64,000 nucleotides of DNA, taken from the NCBI GenBank assembly GCA_035649635.1, contig DASRJE010000153.1:1-64000 (forward strand). The letters run 5' to 3'. Source of the DNA: Gp6-AA40 sp035649635 (GTDB lineage Bacteria > Acidobacteriota > Vicinamibacteria > Vicinamibacterales > UBA2999). Position numbers and translations under genes: made by a program. Below, piece after piece: positions 60,719 to 64,000 of this stretch. The notes beneath the pieces were generated by a model that saw nothing but the letters and a program-made list of their open reading frames with translations, had not been told where the DNA came from and did not search any database. The number at the start of each line of letters is the position of its first letter. Position 1 is the stretch's first letter.

Positions 60719-60877
60719 ACCTGGCGCCAAACGAGCTGTTGGGCTGCTACTCGTTGATGCCCTCACGCCGCAGCATTTGGCCCGGTGTGCCCAGCGGTTT
60801 ACCGTAAATTCCTGAATAGAGTTTGATGTCACAATGAGTGGCCGCGCGCTGCGCGCCGGAGATGGAGACGACGGGCC

Positions 60878-61378
60878 ATGGCCAGCATCAGCTTGAGGGT
60901 AAACGGGAAGTCGCACACCGTGGATGTCGACCCCGCTACGCCTCTCCTATACGTCCTGCGCAACGACCTCGATCTGCATGGCCCTCGGTTTGGCTGCGGA
61001 CTCGGGCAGTGCGGGGCGTGCACCGTAATCATCAAGGGCGAGGCTGTGCGGTCCTGTATTCGACCCGTGTCGACGGTGCAGGGCGCCGACGTGACCACGC
61101 TGGAGGGTCTGTCCGGGGATGGCAAGCTGCATCCGCTTCAGCAGGCGTGGATCGACGAACAGGTGCCGGCGTGCGGCTTCTGTCAGAACGGTCAACTCAT
61201 GACCGCGAAGGCGCTGCTCGATAAGAATCCGACGCCAACCGATGCGCAGATCCGTCAGGGCATGGCGGGCACGTTGTGCCGCTGCATGACCTACTACCGG
61301 ATCCAGGCGGCGATCAAGCGCGCCTCGAAAACGATCGCATCCGCTCGCAACGAAGCAGGCAGCGAGGTCATCGCATGA
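60878..61378 (+). CDS. (2Fe-2S)-binding small subunit of molybdenum hydroxylase
   Basis: A 166-residue protein with two [2Fe-2S] clusters. The plant-type N-terminal cluster is in GCGLGQCGACTVIIKG with a further cysteine in VRSCIRP. The C-terminal cluster is in ACGFCQNGQLMTAKAL and GTLCRCMTYYRIQAAI. This is the small subunit of xanthine dehydrogenase/isoquinoline 1-oxidoreductase type enzymes. It lacks a Tat signal, so it is probably carried out of the cell with the large subunit. It overlaps the large-subunit gene by ATGA. No FAD subunit is encoded, which is usual for the IorAB type, where electrons go to a cytochrome. Confidence 0.92.
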   Translation: MASISLRVNGKSHTVDVDPATPLLYVLRNDLDLHGPRFGCGLGQCGACTVIIKGEAVRSCIRPVSTVQGADVTTLEGLSGDGKLHPLQQAWIDEQVPACGFCQNGQLMTAKALLDKNPTPTDAQIRQGMAGTLCRCMTYYRIQAAIKRASKTIASARNEAGSEVIA

Positions 61379-63684
61379 CAACCCGAAGAGACTTCATCAA
61401 GACGTCCGGGTTCCTCGTCGTCGGCTTCAGCGCTGCAGGTGTCGTTCACCAGATCCCGCTCGCTGCGCAAGGCGCGGGTCCGTATCCCGACGTGGACTTC
61501 CGGCAACTCGATTCGTGGATCGTGATTCGGCAGGACAACACCGCGACGTTCTTTGTCGGCAAGACCGATCTCGGTCAGGGAACCGGCACCGCATTCCGCC
61601 AGATCATGTCCGACGAACTCGACATGCCGTACGACAAGACGAGCTGTGTCATGGGCACCACCGACGTGACGGTGGACCAGGGCGGCTCGGGTGGATCGGA
61701 TGCACTGCAGACCGACGGTTATCCAATGCGTCGCGTCGCTGCCGAGGCCCGTCGTGTTCTTCTCGAAATGGCATCGACCCGCTTCGGTGTGCCGGTCGCT
61801 CAACTCGTCGTCAGCGATGGCGTGGTGTCGGTCGCTTCCGATCCCTCGAAGAAAGTGACCTACGGCGAACTGATCGGTGGAAAGCGGTTCAACGTCACGC
61901 TGACGGGCAACAACATCAACGCGACCACCGGTACCGCGAAGCTGAAAGACGTGCAGCAGTTCAAGATCGTCGGCACGTCGCCGCAGCGGTACGACATCCC
62001 ATCGAAGGTCGATGGCTCGCTCAAATGGGCCGTGGATGCGAAAGTGCCAGGCATGGTTCACGCCCGCAATGTCAAGCCGCCCGTTGCTGGCGCGAAGCTC
62101 GTGAGCATCGATGAATCCTCCGTCAAGAACATCCCAGGTTTCCTGAAAGTGGTGAGCAAGGGCAACTACATTGCCGTTGTCTGCGAACGCGAGGAGCAGG
62201 CGATTCAGGCCGCGCGGCAGCTCAAGGTGAACTGGCAAAAGCCCGCCACGGCGCCGTTCCCGAGTTCAGAAGAGCTCTTCACCTATATACGCGGCGCGAT
62301 GACGACATCCAGCACGCCGCCGAGCATCGTTGGCAACCCGGACGCGGCGCTCAAGAGCGCGGCCCGCGTTCTCGAGGCGGACTACGAGATTCCATTCCAG
62401 GGACACACCTCTATCGGCCCGGCGCATGCGATGGCCGATCCTTCCAACGACCAGTTGACGATCTATTCCAACGACATGAAGTCGTATGGCCTGCGTGATG
62501 GCGTCGCCGAGTTTCTCAAGATGCCGCGCGATCGAGTACGCGTGGTCTGGATGGAAGGGCCGCAGGCATACGGTCGAACGGCCGCTGACGATGCCGGGTT
62601 CGAGGCCGCGTTTCTGGCGAAAGAGATCGGCCGCCCGGTTCGCATTCAATGGATGAGAAACGAGGAGACCGCCTGGGACACGAAAGGTCCGGCGTTTGCC
62701 GTGAAGGTGCGCGGCGGGCTCGACGCGCAAGGGAACCTCGTTGGGTTCGACTACGACGCACGGTCCGCCGACTTCAACCACCTTGGATACAACGAGCACA
62801 ACACGGTGCTGATTTCACAGCTCATGGGAGCGAGATCGGAAATGCCAGCCCGTGGCAGTGCGGCGGCTCCGAATGAGATGTACGCGATCCCGAACCGACG
62901 GATGACGACTCACGTCGTGAGCCTGCCTGCGATCTGGGAAACGCCGCTTCGAACGGGCAACCTGCGCGATCCCAATGGCCCGCAGTCGACGTTCGCTTCG
63001 GAGTCCTTCATCGACGAACTGGCGGCTGCAGCCAACGCCGACGCGGTGGACTTCCGGCTGAAGCTGCTCACGGCGAGCACCGAGGAGGACAGCGGCTTCA
63101 AGCGAGCGCGCTCGATCGCCGTCATCAAGGCCGCGGCCGAGAAGTTCAGGTGGGACACGCGTCCGTCGCCGAAACGAGCCGGCAGCGGAGAGATCCTCAC
63201 CGGTCGTGGAATCGCCTACGCGTTCAGGAGTCAGACCGTCGTTGCGCAGATTGCCGAGGTCGAGGTCAACCGGCGCACCGGTCACGTGTGGGTGAAGCGG
63301 ATCGTGTGCGCGCACGATTGCGGTCTCGTCATCAATCCTGAGGCGCTTCGCCGGACGATCGAGGCAGGCACGCTCTATGGCCTGAGTCGCGCGCTTCATG
63401 AAGAAGTGCGATTCGACACGGAAAAGGTGACGAGCGTCGATTGGGTCACGTCGCCGACGCTGACGCATGCTGACACGCCGGAGACGATGGACGTCGTCCT
63501 GATCAACGGCGATCCGAATCCGAATCGTCCGGATCTTCCGCACTACGGGGCGGGAGAGACGATGTGCAAGCCCACGCTCGCGGCCATTGGCAACGCCATC
63601 TTCGATGCTACGGGTGTTCGACTACGTCGAGTGCCGTTTCGAGACGCACGCGTCCTCGCAGCGCTCAAGGCAGCGCAAGTGTAA
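61375..63684 (+). CDS. Molybdopterin-binding large subunit, xanthine dehydrogenase/IorB family
   Basis: A 769-residue protein with a Tat signal (TRRDFIKTSGFLVVGFSAAG), so it folds with its cofactor before export to the periplasm. WIVIRQDNTATFFVGKTDLG and VTVDQGGSGGSDALQTDGYP mark the molybdopterin-binding domain, followed by the aldehyde-oxidase-like a/b hammerhead (VPGMVHARNVKPP). The C-terminal VLINGDPNPNRPDLPHYGAG and GAGETMCKPTLAAIGNAIFD contain the conserved glutamate region. It forms a heterodimer with the [2Fe-2S] subunit. The substrate (an aldehyde or N-heterocycle) is unknown. Confidence 0.92.
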   Translation: MTTRRDFIKTSGFLVVGFSAAGVVHQIPLAAQGAGPYPDVDFRQLDSWIVIRQDNTATFFVGKTDLGQGTGTAFRQIMSDELDMPYDKTSCVMGTTDVTVDQGGSGGSDALQTDGYPMRRVAAEARRVLLEMASTRFGVPVAQLVVSDGVVSVASDPSKKVTYGELIGGKRFNVTLTGNNINATTGTAKLKDVQQFKIVGTSPQRYDIPSKVDGSLKWAVDAKVPGMVHARNVKPPVAGAKLVSIDESSVKNIPGFLKVVSKGNYIAVVCEREEQAIQAARQLKVNWQKPATAPFPSSEELFTYIRGAMTTSSTPPSIVGNPDAALKSAARVLEADYEIPFQGHTSIGPAHAMADPSNDQLTIYSNDMKSYGLRDGVAEFLKMPRDRVRVVWMEGPQAYGRTAADDAGFEAAFLAKEIGRPVRIQWMRNEETAWDTKGPAFAVKVRGGLDAQGNLVGFDYDARSADFNHLGYNEHNTVLISQLMGARSEMPARGSAAAPNEMYAIPNRRMTTHVVSLPAIWETPLRTGNLRDPNGPQSTFASESFIDELAAAANADAVDFRLKLLTASTEEDSGFKRARSIAVIKAAAEKFRWDTRPSPKRAGSGEILTGRGIAYAFRSQTVVAQIAEVEVNRRTGHVWVKRIVCAHDCGLVINPEALRRTIEAGTLYGLSRALHEEVRFDTEKVTSVDWVTSPTLTHADTPETMDVVLINGDPNPNRPDLPHYGAGETMCKPTLAAIGNAIFDATGVRLRRVPFRDARVLAALKAAQV

Positions 63685-63690
63685 CGGCAC

Positions 63691-63713
63691 GAGCCGGCAT
63701 GTGCCGGGGGCTC
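63691..63713. terminator. Hairpin between convergent genes
   Basis: GAGCCGGCA and TGCCGGGGGCTC pair around a two-base loop with a small bulge, between the end of the molybdenum hydroxylase gene and the end of the leftward FkbM gene. No T-run follows, so a terminator role in both directions is only plausible. Confidence 0.35.
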
Positions 63714-63761
63714 CGACGATATAGGCTGGTTAACCGGCAGTAGGGATGGCTGACTGGTGTT

Positions 63762-64000
63762 TCAACGCTCCAATTTCGCTTGACTCCTGGCGAACAGGAC
63801 GTCCGTCCAGCTGAGCATGCCGTTCTGGTAATGCTGATCGTACAAGGAGACAAGCGAAAATCCCCGCTCTGCGAGAAACCGAAAAACGTCATAGAACGCA
63901 GGTAGGGAATCGTACATGTGAGAGACGATGACCTCGTAATAGATGAGATCGATGCGATTTTCCGCGAAGAGCCTTTCACATCCTTTCAGAACCTCGAAGT
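63762..64000 (-). CDS. FkbM family methyltransferase, C-terminal part (cut by window edge)
   Basis: On the reverse strand the last 78 codons before a TGA at 63762-63764 read FEVLKGCERLFAENRIDLIY, then YEVIVSHMYDSLPAFYDVFR, and ending near LYDQHYQNGMLSWTDVLFAR. This is the C-terminal region of an FkbM SAM methyltransferase: the acceptor-side helix and the last strands. The SAM-binding part lies beyond the window. It converges on the molybdenum hydroxylase operon and may belong to a further glycan gene group to the right. Confidence 0.75.
   Translation of the reverse strand, partial: FEVLKGCERLFAENRIDLIYYEVIVSHMYDSLPAFYDVFRFLAERGFSLVSLYDQHYQNGMLSWTDVLFARSQAKLER

Overview
The window looks like the chromosome of a GC-rich member of the Acidobacteriota, probably a Vicinamibacteria-type organism. 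This is an inference from gene families: a PadR regulator followed by an ADOP-type duplicated ABC permease, a DUF6152 secreted protein, a Tat-exported molybdopterin hydroxylase, and many short GC-rich palindromic repeats. No rRNA, tRNA or CRISPR was seen.

Layout. Bases 1-6300 hold a GAF/sigma-54 activator with a frameshift, two secreted proteins of unknown role, and a PadR-ADOP pair behind a clear autoregulatory, nearly leaderless promoter. Bases 6300-13200 hold recombination debris (fragments of citrate synthase and of a methyltransferase that both have intact copies further on), then GT-C membrane proteins, a methyltransferase and GT2 glycosyltransferases, one of them frameshifted. Bases 13500-15940 hold a divergent pair of citrate synthases. 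One carries an N-terminal MerR-like DNA-binding domain, and a perfect 16-bp palindrome lies one base from its start codon.

Bases 16000-51200 are a large exopolysaccharide locus. It opens with a split stress-signalling set (RsbT-like kinase, lone LuxR-type HTH, lone RsbU-N-like domain) and a NusG-like antiterminator. An envelope module follows: outer-membrane barrel, initiating sugar phosphotransferase, export porin, Wzz-type co-polymerase and BY-kinase. Next come an aminotransferase, a GT2, an XrtA-type deacetylase, a FemAB-like protein, a MocA-epimerase fusion and an ATP-grasp protein. The rest supplies repeat-unit assembly, flipping and polymerisation: GT4 enzymes (one fused to a tyrosine phosphatase, one to a flippase), two paralogous flippases, an amidotransferase, an O-antigen ligase/polymerase, deacetylases, an FkbM methyltransferase and UDP-GlcNAc 2-epimerase. 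Many genes overlap by ATGA, which suggests translational coupling. The gene set resembles exosortase A (XrtA) loci, but no exosortase is visible.

Bases 51200-60720 are a variable flank: methyltransferases, an AT-richer unrecognised gene, a tandemly duplicated secreted ConA-like/polysaccharide-lyase-like lipoprotein, a secreted protein of about 1470 residues with carbohydrate-binding and Ig-like repeats, and an IS1595-like transposase without recognisable catalytic aspartates. Bases 60878-63684 encode a two-subunit molybdenum hydroxylase. The right edge cuts a reverse-strand FkbM methyltransferase.
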